Source: Salpingoeca rosetta (lineage: Eukaryota; Opisthokonta; Choanoflagellata; Craspedida; Salpingoecidae). Taken from it: 35,000 nucleotides of DNA. Shown in pieces: positions 1 to 11,978 of this stretch (its first letter is position 1; every line of letters begins with the position of its first letter). The stretch lies in contig NW_004754929.1 of assembly GCF_000188695.1 (NCBI RefSeq), positions 719,396 through 754,395 of the forward strand, written 5' to 3'. A model generated the notes under the pieces. It ran no database searches, was not told the DNA's origin, and worked only from the letters and a program-made list of their open reading frames with translations. Made by a program: the position numbers and the translations under genes.

Positions 1-1745
1 TGTGTGTCGCCACGGCCGATGTCATTGTTGCTGCCGATGATGGGGAAGACGACACCCAACGGCAGCTGCTGGTGCGCATCGGTGATGATGACGAACCACG
101 CGGCCGACCACGCCGTCCCGTGCCGCTGCTGGTGTCGCTGTTGGTGTTGGTTGTGTGTCTGCGACCTCGACTGGAGGTGCTGTTGTCGTTGTTGTCGTTG
201 TTCTTGCTGCGGTGCCGATGGTTGCGATGGGAGTGGTGGTGGTGGTGATCGTGGCCTTCGTTGTGTGTTGCGCGCATGCTGCCAAGGAACAGGCCTGGGT
301 CCTGCGTGATGCTCGAATAACGCGTCAACACCCGCTCCAGCTCCTCCTCCCTGCAACGTGAACGAGCGACAGGAGCGTGCAGTGAGGGTGCTCCAAGTTA
401 AGGGGAGACGCGTGCGTGTGTGCGTGCGTGCGTGCGTGTGTGTGTGTGTCTGTCTCACTCAATGACTCAGTGACTCAGTCACTCAGTCACCCAGTGACTC
501 AGTTAGTCAGTCAGTCAGTCAGTCAGTCACTCACTCACTCACTCACTCACACACTCTCTGTGCTACCTTGCGAGCTGAAGAAAGAGCTGAAAGTCGGAAG
601 ATGGTGTGCTGACCTGAAACGCAAAGCCAGTGACAAATCGACAATGTGAGACGCTCGGAATGGGAACAGGCAAGAGGGTGTGTGTGCGCGCGTGTGTATG
701 TGTATGTGTGTGTGTGTGTTGCATGGATAGGTACTTGTGGGGAAGAGGAGAGAAGCGGCCCAGAATTGGCGTCGTCCGACATCACGCGCAGCCGTCGTGT
801 CTCAAGCGTGTACAGCTCAATAAACTCCGTAAGCTTGCTCACAAGCGAGCGTTGTCTGCCACACACAGAAACACACGCGTGGAAGAATTGCCGATCAGCG
901 AAGCCACATAGATACGCAGTGATGATGCGTGCACAATCACCACACCACACACACACCCACACACACACACACACACGCACACACATACACATATGCACAC
1001 ACATACACATACACATACACGCACACACACGCACACACACATGCGCATGCACACACGCGCACACATGCAAACATGCACGTGCAAACGCACACATGTGTAC
1101 GTGCGACCCAACCTATCACGAAGGGCCATCTCAGGATCAAAGGGGCGCAGGCGAAACGTGCCAACGGGCAAATGTTTCACAGCGCGTTGCAAGAACGCTG
1201 CCACAAGGTCCACTTGCTGCAGCCGCTGCTTTCGGTCTCGCGAGGAGGACTCAGCTGTGTTGATCACAGAGACCGTGGCAAAGTGAGATGGGGGTTGGTT
1301 GGTTGGTTGGTTGGTTGGTTGGTTGGTTGGTTGTTAGCGACGGCGCAGGCAGAGTGGAAAGGTCCCATTCTGCACGCCAAGCGCAGCAACAAAACCACCA
1401 GGGGCAGAGGGCATCAACAACAGCACAAAGACTGAACAACCGAAGGAAAGAAGGAAAGAAGGAAAGAGCCAGCGACCAAAAAACAAACCAATCACGCGTA
1501 CTCACTCACCCGTCCTGCTTTCACCAAGAATGCGGTCGCGCATGCGTTTCAAATATTCTGCAAATGCGTCGCGGGCCTGCAGTGGCCTGTCAGCATGTAC
1601 AGCAGCGAATACAGCATGTGCAACGTGTTATGGTCATGGAAAGTCACACGCAAACACTCTTACCCATCCTCGCACACAGGCAAACACACACAGAGCAATG
1701 TGCACCACACACACACACACACACACATAAAACACACCACGCATG

Positions 1746-1797
<52 letters not shown>

Positions 1798-2993
1798 TGC
1801 GTCACATGGACTCACGTGAGCTCGTGCTGGTACTCGAGTGTTGGGGAGGGACTGCGTTTGTGGCGGGAAGAGGATGAAGACGACCGAAATGGGTTTCGAT
1901 GTCTCGAGGATGTGCTTGCATCACTACGGCCTCGGCTTGCATCATCGCCACCATCGCCGTCTGTACGTGTACTTCGTGCTGCGCCCTTGGTGGACGTGGC
2001 CTCATTCCTCTCCTCCCCACTTCCGGCGCCACGCGTGCGCGTTTGCTCATCAGCATGAGTGCGCCGGCGACCGGCATCACTCCGTCCCGCCTGTGGGCGC
2101 CGCAGCGACTTTGGAGCAGTGACCTCACACTCCACCATCTTCCAAGGTGACGTGTAGAGGACATGTTGCAGCAATTGCACGTGTGCGTGTGCGTGCGTGT
2201 GCACATGTGAGCAACCACGTGGACTTGTGTTTGCGTGTCAGCAATTCATTGCGAAGGCGCAGACCGCATCCAACATCTCCTCACTCGCGCATCAGAAAAC
2301 ACACGCACACACATATACACACGTTCACGCACAGATTGTGCTCGAGTGTACTCACGTCTTGTTCCTCATCGTCATCGTCGCCCCTGGCGCTTGATCTGCG
2401 GTCCTGGGCCGTCGCCTTGGTCCTGTTCTGCGTTTTCTTCTTCTTCTTCTTCCCACCATGCCGCCTCGTTGTGCTTCTGTTGCGGTTGGCAAGCATGCGC
2501 ATGTACTTCTTGCAGCGCTGCCGCAGCTCCGCCGTCACCAGCGGTTCCGGTGCTGTTCGCCCGTGGCGCGACACAACCGCCCGACGCGCGGGCGTACGGT
2601 GGCTGGTGTGCATGCGGTGGCACGTGCGGGTGTAAGAGGGCGACGGCACGGGTGTTGTGTGTGTGCGTGTGTGTGTGTGCGTGTGTGTGTGTGCGTGTGT
2701 GTTGTGGGTGATGTGTGTGTGTGAGTGTGTGTTGTGGATGTGTGTATGTGTGTGCGTGCGTGTGTGTGTGCGCGCGCGTGTGTGTGTGCTTGTGTGTAGC
2801 AGGGTCCACTCCATCCCAGCTCACCTCTGCGGATACAGAAACTGCGAGAGCATGAGGTTGTTGCCGCTACTGTCTTCAAGAAGGAATCTGGTGTCGTACG
2901 CAGGGTAAATGAGTCAGAACGAGCGGCATAACCAACAAGGGTGCCATGCACTCACAAGGCGAAGTACGCAACCCTACAAACACAGACAAAGAT

Positions 2994-3036
<43 letters not shown>

Positions 3037-6000
3037 AACCCGTATTGCTGCCATGACGCTTCGCTCGGGAAAATGCGGGAAAATCCGTTGAATTGAACCG
3101 TCACCTCTTCTTCAATCGTTCGCCTACAATTGATACATGCACACGAGTCAACGCGTGTGGATGGGAAGGAACACGGAGGGCACAGCAGCGTTGGGCAGGT
3201 GGTGCGCAGTAGAGTGAGCCACACACACACACAAACACACACACACACACATACACGCACGTACACACGCACCACGTGTGACCGCATAGACCCATGCAAA
3301 CACACACACACACACACGCATGCAAACGCATGTAAACGCATGTAAACGCAATTACACACACATGCACACGCATGCAAACCACATGCACACTCCCTGACTG
3401 CTGACCTGATGATGGTTCGCTTGTCTGGGGAATAGCCGCGAAGATCAGGCCAGGAGATGTTGAGCACGGGCATGCTCTTGGGCACCTTCATCTTGCGTGG
3501 CTGCACAGATAGATGGGGCCAGCAGCACACATGTGAGATGAGGTTTGAACAGCAGCATTCGTGCAAAAATGCACGACGCAAAGAGAGCAACAGCAGCAAC
3601 CACAAGCAGCAGCAGGAGCAGTTGGTGACTCTCGCTTCTGCCGACGACAACACAACTGAGACACCCTCCCCCCTACACCCCCCCCCCCCTACGTTTGCTT
3701 GCACCGACCTTGTATGCGCCAATCCTGCGCCGCCGCATTTCGTCACGAAAGACGGCCGGGTCAAACAGGGCCACCTGGCCCAAACTGAGGAAATCAGCAA
3801 TCAAATGCGTTTTGAGCTTGAGGTCAAGTGGAGCGTCGCAGCCAAGCGAGGGGGACAGGTTCACCTCCAGCAGCCAGGGTTTCAAGTCGCCGTCCACGAG
3901 AATGTCAAACCCATACAGCTCAAAGCAGTTGTGCGGGTGCGGAACAAAGGACCGGACGGCCGCAGCGATGGGCAGCTCGCCGGCAATGACTGTTTTGATG
4001 ATGAGCTCCTCGATGCGAGCCATGAGCACGTGCACGTCAATGTCAGCGCGGGCGAGGTGTCGCAGCAGCGCACTCAGGCTCCACTTGTTGCCGTAGTCCT
4101 CAACATCCTCCTCATCGCACACGACGTAGTTGTCGCTGTGCTTGTTCAGGCTGTAGTTGGTGAGGTGCATGTAGGTGTTGAAGAGGTTGGGCTTGCTTGC
4201 GTCATACTTGGTCGTGGCAAACCTGGCCAGGCCGTCCTCGTAGAGATAAATGCGCAGGGGATCGTAGCTCGTCACCGCCACATACACGCGAAGGTCAAAC
4301 TTGAACCCGTCCACCAGCAGGGGGTTGTCAATGTACTGCGAGAGCACGAGCGTTGTGTCGACGGGCAGCTGCTTCGGGTGGTTGATGAGGAAGATGCCTT
4401 TACCCTGGGAGCTCGCTGCCGGCTTTGCAATCCACGATCCGCGCTCGCGTGCCCAGTCTGCATAGAACTCGTCGTGCTCGGCAGGCAACAGGTACGTGCG
4501 CGGGAGGAACTGGAAGTGGCGGCGGCCCTTGACCTGCTGCATGCGCTGGATGTTCACGTGCAGCCGGTCCTTGCGTGTCAGCTCGTACGAGCGGGGGAAG
4601 TGGTTCACCTTCTGGTGCGGGTTCAGCAGCTTGAGCTGGTGCGGCTGCATGTGTGTGGACGACCACATGAGGTTGAAGTCCACGCTCGTCTCCGGCACCT
4701 CAACAAACCCGTGCTGCGTGAGCGTGGCGCGGATGAGCCGTGTGCGCGCCTTGACCAGCTTGAATGCAAGCATACACCCCGACACCTCCACCGCGTCGTG
4801 TCCGACAATGTCCAGGGCCGTCACCGGGTGGAATCGCAGCACAGGCCGCCGCCTCCCCGATATTTTCACCACGATTGGCGCTCCTTTCGTGTGCACATAT
4901 CCACCCAGCTCTGCTGTATCATCATCATCATCGTCATCGTCGCCATCGTCATCATCGTCGTCGTCATGGCTTTCCTCGCCTTCATACTCTTCTCCTTCTT
5001 CGGATGCATCGCTACTGTCAACACCACCACCACCACCATCCCTATGCCCGTGGCCATCATTGGACAGCTGCCTGTTGCGGCGGCCACTGCTGTTGTGATT
5101 GCTGCGGCGCTTGGTGGTGGAGGTCCTGGTGCTGCCCTTGGACGCAGCACCGGACCTCACTTGCTTCTGCTCCACCCTCTGAGCTCTGCCGTTGTTTGCC
5201 AATGTACTTTGCGACCGCAGTGACGCTGGCATTGCCGTTGCTGATGGAGCAGGCGCTGTCATCGCGGGGGTGGCACGACCGCTCGCGTCGCGACTGGATG
5301 AGGACGACGACGATGTCCGCGACTTTGGGCCACGCACACGCGCCGATGACGAGGCAGACGGCGATTGCAGCTTCTGCTTCTGTCGACGATTGATTCGCCC
5401 GGGGTCTTGCGTTTTGGCCGCAGAGAAGGCGGCGGAGGCCGGCCTTGACTGAAGCGATACGGCCGACCCGCGCCCACTGGAGCTTCCGCTCGCCGAGGCT
5501 TTGTTCCTGCTGCTGTTCCTGCTGCTGTTCCTGCTGCTGTTCCTGCTGCTGCTGTTGCTTCTGCTATCTTCGCTCTTGCCGTCGATCTGGGTGGTGCTGG
5601 AACGGCCACCACTTGTTGTCGGGGTCACGGCATGCCTTGGTCTATCCGCATTCTTGCTTGTTGGCTTGTGTGCTGTGTTTGCGGTGCGTCTTCTCGCGGT
5701 GGCGCGAGGGGTCCACATGGGTGACCGCTGCGTCCAGTGGTCCGAGTATGATGTGTTCATGTCGTCATCAACAACGTCTTTGCCCTCGTCAAGGCCATCG
5801 CCATCATCGCCAGCATAATATTCATGGTCAGAAGCATCGCCGTTGCCGTTGCTGTCGTCGTCGTCGTCGCCACTGATGGCTTGTCTCTCCAACCGAGACA
5901 GGAGATCACCTGTGGCGGCGTCACTGCCGCTGCCTGCACCTTCCTCTTCATCCTCATCATCGGTATCCAAGCGCGAGGCATCGGCAACATCGGTGGCCGT

Positions 6001-6276
6001 GCCACCGTCGTCGTTCATGGGAGAGCGGCCGGAAAGGGCTGGGCGGGTGCGTTGGGTGTGCTGGCCATGCTGGTAGCGTGAACTCGGCGCCACGGTGCGA
6101 TGGTTGCCTGAGTTGTGTGGGCCGTGTCGTCGGTGTGTGCTGCTGACAGTGGACGCTGCCTGCCGATGTCGGGACGACGAAACAGTTAATCCTGCTGCTG
6201 TTGCTGATGGTGATGCTGCCGTAGACGCAGATCTGCGGGTGCGACCACCGCCAGCAGCAACAGCACTCGCAGGCAT
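1..6276 (-). CDS. TTLL5: TTLL5-like tubulin polyglutamylase (3' end off the window)
   Basis: Exons in transcript order, all phase-consistent: 6276-3709, 3500-3406, 3123-3040, 2887-2825, 2602-2356, 2138-1816, 1586-1510, 1254-1113, 855-735, 613-567, 351-1 (continues beyond the left edge; at least 1,372 aa). The family adds glutamate side chains to tubulin tails with an ATP-grasp-like fold. Seen: residues about 470-840 carry the TTL domain, with WIAKPAASSQGKG near residue 615 (ATP binding), KFDLRVYV, HLTNYSLNK and LLEVNLSPSLGCDAPLD near residue 800 (metal/ATP site). These match the TTLL5 subgroup closely. The small downstream exons carry the TTLL5 post-catalytic segment (GFSRIFPSEASW, LVTAELRQRCKKYMRML, LGSM near the His-rich region), which supports TTLL5 over TTLL4. 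The start at 6276 was chosen because an upstream in-frame ATG at 6537 would overlap the divergent neighbour's first exon. The acceptor at 2138 is weak; all other joins look sound. Confidence 0.92.
352..566. repeat. GTGC/GT run and AGTC/ACTC tetranucleotide repeat in a TTLL5 intron
   Basis: An intron of the minus-strand gene. It holds a GT/GTGC-rich run (about 413-450) and an ACTC/AGTC repeat (about 457-555). The latter reaches nearly to the intron donor at 566. Confidence 0.8.
943..1092. repeat. (CA)n microsatellite in a TTLL5 intron
   Basis: Interrupted CA repeat on the plus strand, GT in the sense of the minus gene, next to the donor of the exon 1113-1254. Confidence 0.9.
1293..1333. repeat. 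(GGTT)n tetranucleotide repeat
   Basis: About ten tandem GGTT units inside the intron upstream of exon 1113-1254 of the minus gene. A shorter copy of the same repeat occurs at 6328-6351. Confidence 0.9.
1703..1795. repeat. (CA)n microsatellite in a TTLL5 intron
   Basis: CA repeat, nearly pure from 1750 to 1795, ending about 20 bp from the donor of exon 1816-2138 (minus). Confidence 0.9.
2646..2799. repeat. (GT)n microsatellite in a TTLL5 intron
   Basis: Interrupted GT repeat filling most of the intron between exons 2356-2602 and 2825-2887 (minus gene; CA in sense). Confidence 0.9.
2994..3034. repeat. (CA)n microsatellite adjoining a splice donor
   Basis: Pure CA run ending five bases from the donor of exon 3040-3123 on the minus strand, so GT repeats begin almost at the splice site in sense orientation. 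Confidence 0.9.
3219..3390. repeat. CA repeat and GCATGTAAAC minisatellite in a TTLL5 intron
   Basis: CA runs followed by four or more copies of a GCATGYAAAC decamer (about 3317-3380), on the donor side of the intron before exon 3406-3500 in minus orientation. Confidence 0.85.
4850..6276 (-). other. Long disordered acidic/Ser-rich N-terminal extension of the TTLL5-like enzyme
   Basis: About 470 residues precede the catalytic domain, far more than in vertebrate TTLL5. It contains Asp/Glu-rich blocks, including an almost pure Asp tract encoded by the GTC/ATC run at 4917-4965. A 12-bp repeat at 5502-5560 encodes about four copies of Ser-Ser-Arg-Asn, and Ser/Arg/Thr-rich low-complexity sequence follows. 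There is no stop or intron in this stretch, so it is coding and not a UTR. Function unknown; it may control substrate recruitment (inference). Confidence 0.75.
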
Positions 6277-6478
6277 CGTTGGCACCGGTCCAAGGGTCCA
6301 GGTCGCTGCATGCACCGCCAGCTCGTTGTTGGTTGGTTGGTTGGTTGGTGGCGTTTTGGGGTGCGCACACCACAAAAGGTAGTGAGGAAGGACTTCGCGT
6401 TTGTTTGTGTCTGCTGCTGTATGATGATCGACTGAGACTTCTTCTTCTTCTGCTGCTGCTGCTGCAACACCAACCGTG
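6277..6478. promoter_or_regulatory. Divergent intergenic region (probable bidirectional promoter) between TTLL5 and PRPP synthase genes
   Basis: Only 202 bp separate the two start codons on opposite strands, so both promoters and 5' UTRs must fit here unless they overlap the genes. It holds a short GGTT tetranucleotide run (6328-6351) and CTT/CTG runs (6439-6467) just before the plus-strand ATG. No TATA box was recognised. Promoter function is inferred from geometry. Confidence 0.5.
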
Positions 6479-6674
6479 ATGACGACGACGACACCGCCCG
6501 AGCGCGTTGAGAGCGATGTGGCGTACTTGGTGCCCAACTCCAGCGCAGATGTGCTGCTCTACTTCCACCCCACCATGAAGGAGGTGATGTGCGCGCGCGT
6601 GTGTGTTTCGGTATGTGTGTGTGTGTGTGTGTCGGTATGTGTGTGTGAGTGTGTGAGTGTGTGTGTGTGTGAGT

Positions 6675-6705
<31 letters not shown>

Positions 6706-9185
6706 AGTGTGTGAGTGTGTGAGTGTGTGTGTGTGTGTGTGAGTGTGTGTGTGTGTGTGTGTGCGTGTGAGTGTGTGAGTGTGTGAGTGTGTGAGTGTGG
6801 GTGTGTGTGTGAGCGCGTGAGTGAATGAATGCTTGTTGGGCTTGAGCATGGGTGCTACTTCTTCTCTTCTTCTGGTTGCCTCATTATTTTACGTGGTGTT
6901 ACACTTGTATTTGCAAAACAAGGTGGCGCAACGCTTGGGCGATAACGTGCTAGAGCTCCAATCGCAGCAAGGCAACGTCGGACGCCTTCGTAAACAGGTG
7001 CGGCGTCCATGTTTGCCGGACGTGGGCGATGATGTGCCCTGAAGATCATGTTGTTCTCTTGCTGGAGTCGTTGTTCTCTCGTTGATGCCATGCGTGGTTG
7101 TGTTGATGTACTGATCTGCGATGGATGCAGCTGGATGTCCGTGATGACATTCGCTGGGAAACGTTCAAGGACGGCTTCCCAAACCTCTTCATCGAGGTGA
7201 GCATGTTGTTGTGTGGTTTTGTGTGTTGTACGTGTATGTGTGGTGTGTGTGCACGTCGTGTGCGTTGTATGTGTGTGTGTGCGTTGTATGTGTGTGTTCA
7301 TATGTGTGTCTGCATGCGTTGTGTGTATGCGTTGTGTGTATGTGTGTGTGTGTGTTGAACATGCTCTGCCGATCATCTACCCACTCATGTTATGCCATTC
7401 ACATCCCTTCCTCGTCAAAATGTTGACAGAATGCGGAGATCATCAAGTCGCGGGACGTCATTTTCTTGGTAGTGTGGCGCTCACGTGATACATGTTTTTG
7501 TCGCTGCTGCTGGGAATGGGGATTGCACATTGCTCACTGCACTGTTGTGGCGTCTCAGTGAGCTCCTTCACTTCTTCAGTGAGCTCTTTCACGTCCCTCC
7601 ACACATGTGAACACGTTCTTATTCGCACACACAACCTTGTTGCAGGCCAACTTCTTCCCGTCGCAGCTCATCTTCGAGCAGCTGGCTGTCCTCTACATGC
7701 TGCCAAAGTCTGTGCGCTTGCGTTTGCTTGTTCGCATGTACGTGTGTGCATGTGTGTGCATGTGTGTGCATGTGTGTGCATGAGGACAAACGCTTGTTGA
7801 CTGATTTGTGAGTGTGTGCCAGTCGTTTGTGTGACGCGCATGGATGATACTGTCGTTTCACCACTCCTCTCCACAGGTACATGGCAAAGTCGCTGACCAT
7901 TGTCTTGCCGTACTTTCCAACGGCAACAATGGAGCGGGTGGATGATGAAGGCCAAATCCCAACAGCGGTACGGCGTTGTGTGTGTGATTGTGATTGTGTG
8001 TGTGTGTGTGTGTGATTGTGATTGTGTGTGTGTGTGTGTGTGCATGTGCTTGACTGGCATGCGGTTGTAGTGCTCGCCATTCGCAGTCGAAACGAGAATC
8101 GCTGCTCAACACACATACATACACACATACATACACACACACATACATACATACATACATACATACATACATACATACATACATACACACACATACATAC
8201 ATACATACATACATACATACATACATACATACATACATACATACAAACATACATACATACATACATACATACACACATACATACATACATACATACATAC
8301 ATACATACATACATACATACATACATACATACATACATACATACATACACACACACGTACATTCACGCACACATTTTCTCTCAATGTACATGCAGGTAAC
8401 GCTGGCGCACATGCTGTCTGCTGTGCCGCCAACCCGCGGTGGTCCGCCGCAAGTCGTGGTCTACGACATCCACACGCTGCAGGAGCGCTTCTACTTTGCA
8501 GACTCTGTTCTGCCGCGACTGGAAACGGCCATTCCGCTGTTGCAGCAGCGGCTCCGCGCGACGTTTGGCGCCGAGTTGGAGACCGACGTGGTCGTCATCT
8601 TCCCGGATGACGGTGCCTCAAAGCGCTTTGCAAAGCGGCTGCAGGACTTTCACTGCCTCACGTGCTCAAAGGTGCGATGGTTGCGGTGATGGTGGACGGT
8701 GAACACCATTGCAGCGCCTTTTGGTGGAAGCTGGCAGCCAAACGGGGGCTTCCACAGCACACGTACTCAAGCGCTCATACACCACACACACACACACACA
8801 CACTCATGTACACACACTCATGTACACACACTCACGCACACTCACGTGCACACTCATGTACACGCTCTCTCTCGCACACACACACATGCTCGCTCGCGCA
8901 CACATGTACGCATTCACACACATACCCATTCACAACCTTTCATCTCTGATGCAGAAGCGGCAGGGGGACCAGCGGGTCGTGTGGTTGGCGGAGGACGAGA
9001 GTTTGGAGGGGAAACACGCCGTCATCGTGGACGATCTTGTGCAGACCGGTGGCACACTCAAAAGCTGTGCACGTTTCATCCACTCCCGAAGTACGTGGAC
9101 AAGGGTGCATGTGCACATGGGGTTGCACTGTGCGTAGTTGTGTGTGTAGCTGTGTGTGTGTAGCTGTGTGTGTGTGTGTGCGTAG

Positions 9186-9226
<41 letters not shown>

Positions 9227-9694
9227 TGTGTGTGTGTGTGAACCTTCGTTTATGAGGCACACGTTGACGCGCGCACGTGCACCACACGCACACATTGTGT
9301 GCAAATTTTGTCTTGTGATCTTGCGTTTTTGATTTGGGTGTTGTACTTGCGCCTTGACACAGACCCGGCCAGCGTCTCCGCATATGTGACCCACGCCGTG
9401 TTTCCACAAGCAAGGTTTGCACGTTCTTTCACCCGCACGTGCTTGTGCTGTGGCGCTTCTTCGGGCTGCTATGCGTGCATTTCTCACCTTGCATATGTAT
9501 GTGCATGTGTATGTGTGGTTTGACTGGGCAGCTGGAAAGGCATCGTGGAGTGTGGCATCTTCAAGCACTTTTGGTACACGGACACATGTCCTGAAACAGC
9601 AAAGCAGCTGGCTGGCGTTGCTCCGTTTGAGCTCATTTCCTTCACGCCGCACCTTGCTGGTCTCCTCTATGACTTTGACCTCGCCGTCAGCTAA
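6479..9694 (+). CDS. PRS: Class II (plant-type, predicted phosphate-independent) ribose-phosphate diphosphokinase
   Basis: Ten exons, all in phase: 6479-6583, 6923-6997, 7131-7196, 7430-7468, 7646-7707, 7877-7967, 8396-8671, 8955-9090, 9363-9414, 9532-9694; product about 354 aa ending TAA. It makes PRPP from ribose 5-phosphate and a nucleoside triphosphate, in the cytosol. Seen: [31 protein letters not shown] plus [21 protein letters not shown] and the PRPP-binding loop [12 protein letters not shown] (about residues 261-272), then [10 protein letters not shown] and FWYTDTCP. These are hallmarks of the plant PRS3/PRS4 group (class II), known to be phosphate-independent, and not of animal PRPS1. 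The join 7707/7877 restores LPK-YMAKS, matching the plant proteins without a gap. ATG 6479 is the first in-frame ATG of exon 1. Convergent with a dihydroorotase gene. Confidence 0.92.
6593..6822. repeat. (GT)n / GTGTGAGT repeat in intron 1 of the PRPP synthase gene
   Basis: GT repeat interrupted by regular GAGTGTGTGAGT blocks, beginning about ten bases after the donor at 6584. Confidence 0.9.
7968..8395. repeat. Intron with (GT)n then (CATA)n tract
   Basis: PRPP synthase intron 6 has a GT/GATT repeat at 7976-8042 on the donor side and a roughly 240-bp CATA tetranucleotide tract at 8107-8356 on the acceptor side. The two are partly complementary and could pair in the pre-mRNA. Confidence 0.9.
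8781..8935. repeat. (CA)n-rich tract in PRPP synthase intron 7
   Basis: CA repeat mixed with CTCATGTACA and CTCACG units, on the acceptor side before exon 8955-9090. Confidence 0.85.
9131..9240. repeat. (GT)n microsatellite in PRPP synthase intron 8
   Basis: GT repeat with TAGTTGTG interruptions, beginning about 40 bases after the donor at 9091. Confidence 0.9.
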
Positions 9695-9719
9695 ACCAAC
9701 TGTGTGCTGTGCGTGTGTG

Positions 9720-9768
<49 letters not shown>

Positions 9769-9957
9769 TGGTGTGTGTGTGTGTGCGTGTGTGTGTTGTG
9801 TAAATGATCCATGCTATCGTTGGACTCAAGTCACGTGGTTGTCACGTCAAAATAAAACCAAATCTGGCTGGCATTGTTTAGTTCTTGGTGATGGCAACTT
9901 GCACAAAAGGGCACATACGAATCTCGTGAGTCCAATCGTGTGTGCAGGCACAATCAT

Positions 9958-9989
<32 letters not shown>

Positions 9990-9991
9990 CA
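9695..9991. other. Convergent 3' intergenic region
   Basis: 297 bp between the stop codons of two convergent genes. It holds a GT microsatellite (9708-9801), the AATAAA at 9851 and a short CA run (9958-9984) abutting the dihydroorotase stop. No AATAAA or ATTAAA was seen on the minus strand here, so the dihydroorotase 3' end either uses a variant signal or extends into the neighbour. No further gene was seen. Confidence 0.7.
9851..9856 (+). terminator. Polyadenylation signal AATAAA of the PRPP synthase gene
   Basis: A canonical AATAAA hexamer lies about 157 bp after the TAA stop, beyond a GT microsatellite and well before the convergent dihydroorotase stop at 9992. Assignment rests on position and the exact hexamer. 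Confidence 0.6.
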
Positions 9992-10985
9992 TCATGATTG
10001 GCGCTTTGCTCGAAGAGACATTTCCTCGCCGGCATTCAGTGGCACGACCTGTGACGCAAATCATGAACACAGGGGATGAGAGGGAAGACTTCGCAAGTGA
10101 AGGAAGAAGGCGCTTGCGCGAAAACACACAAAGACACACACAGACACACAGACACACACACACACACACACCTCTGTGTCTCCGAGTGGGTAGCTATCTG
10201 GGATTGACCAGGGCTCCTGCACAATGTCCACGCGCCCTTCGTTTGGTTTCAGTCCGTAGAAGTTGGCGCCGTTCTCGCCAACAAACGCCTGGCAATGGTG
10301 AAGAGCGGGATGGATGTTGGTTGCAATGCATTGCATTACATGACAAATGGCAGTTAAAGGGGTGCACATGCAAGTCCGTCAAAGCCATTACTCTGTCTCA
10401 CCTCGATGACAACCAACGCAGATACACACAGACACACACAAGCACACAGGCACACACAACCAACGCAGATACACACAAGCACACAGACACACACACACAC
10501 ACATACAGACACAGACACAGACACATACACAAACTCACTGGCAGGTGTTGAATGCAGCCGGCAGCGCGGAAAACGGTTGCGTACAGCTCGAGCGAGGCGT
10601 GCATCGTGTAGCAGCCAGCGCTGCAACAAGCTGGTGTTCATGTAGGCGGTACATGTGTGTATGTTTGTGTGCATACGTGCATGCGTGACCTTGAGCAAAG
10701 CGAAATGTGAAGCGGAGGCACAGCATGCGTTGTCATCACAGCAAGTGACAGCAGGAGACGCAGGGGTGACTGGCACAATGGCAGGCCGTAAGTTTTCGAT
10801 GATTCATGCGCAACGTGCACGTACAGGCCTCTTTGCGGTGACGCGGGTGCGGCGCACTGTCTGTGCCCATGAAAAACTGCCGCCCACCAGTGCAACAAAG
10901 CAGGGCAGGACAAAGTGAGTTCGGCAAGGACCACAGATTGGCATGCCTCTGGCTGCATTCACACACACACACACACACCCGCATG

Positions 10986-11016
<31 letters not shown>

Positions 11017-11947
11017 ACACACACCCACACACACACACCCGCACACACACACACACAACACATGCGCAAACAAACACAGTCAAACACACACTCGCATGCA
11101 CACTTGCGCATCTACGGCCATTCACATACACACACACACACATGCGCACGCACAGCCACACGCTTTGTCACACCTTTGTGCTTCCGCTTTGGATGGCGGA
11201 AAGGAGCGCCTGCCTATCCGCCTCCGTCTTGAGGATGGGGAGGCAGTACTGAACACGACAACACGTAGTGGAATGCAATCACATCATGTCATGTCACGGC
11301 AGCAACGCACGACACAAAATGTGTGTGGCGGTTGTGCAGGACATGTGGATAAGTGTATGTCAGCGCGTGCGGCAGATCTGGAAGGTACTGCGCAAGCGCA
11401 CTGCATCCATAGTTGGAGGCACGAGGTTTAGGAGTTGAATAGTTTGCAAGTGCACAACCTTGTGGGGCCGGAGGCCCTTTTCGAAGATTGCGTTTCGGTT
11501 GTGAATCAGGTGCTGGCACGTGATGGTGGCCGCGACGTTGGAACCACACGACCTATCATTACAGAAGCAGCAACAAGGAAGGAAGCAGGAGTTGAGGACA
11601 TCCGCCAGGTCAACAGCACTCAAAAAACAAAAAAAAAGCAGCAGACAACCACTAGTGTACACGCATGGCACGTGTACGCCAGAGGGTGCGGTGGGGTTGC
11701 TCCACAGTGTCATGGCATGGTGTGGGCTCACCGCACAAACTCGACGGCTGCTGCTGTTGTAATGTGCTCCATCACCACCTGAAAGCAGACGAATGGGTTG
11801 TGTGCACAGAGAAAGCGATGAGTTTGTGTTTGTGTGCGTGTGCGTTTGTTTGTGCGTGTGTGTGTGTTTGTGTGTGTGTGTGTTTGTGTGTGTATGGCTT
11901 TGGGTGCATTCTGATTGCTCGCAGGCTTGCACTGTTCCACCAAACAC

Positions 11948-11978
<31 letters not shown>

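Noticed and set aside
3457..5223. Long plus-strand open frame of 588 codons
   Set aside because: Shadow of the conserved TTLL5 catalytic exon on the other strand; no recognisable domain of its own.
6277..6537. Upstream in-frame ATG at 6537 (minus) that would lengthen the TTLL5 protein by 87 residues
   Set aside because: It would run antisense through the first coding exon of the divergent PRPP synthase gene and translate CTG/CTT and GGTT repeats; 6276 is the simpler start.
8022..8432. His/Thr/Ile or Tyr/Val/Cys repetitive open frames in the CATA tract
   Set aside because: Translation of a tetranucleotide repeat; the flanking exons 7877-7967 and 8396-8671 splice over it in phase.
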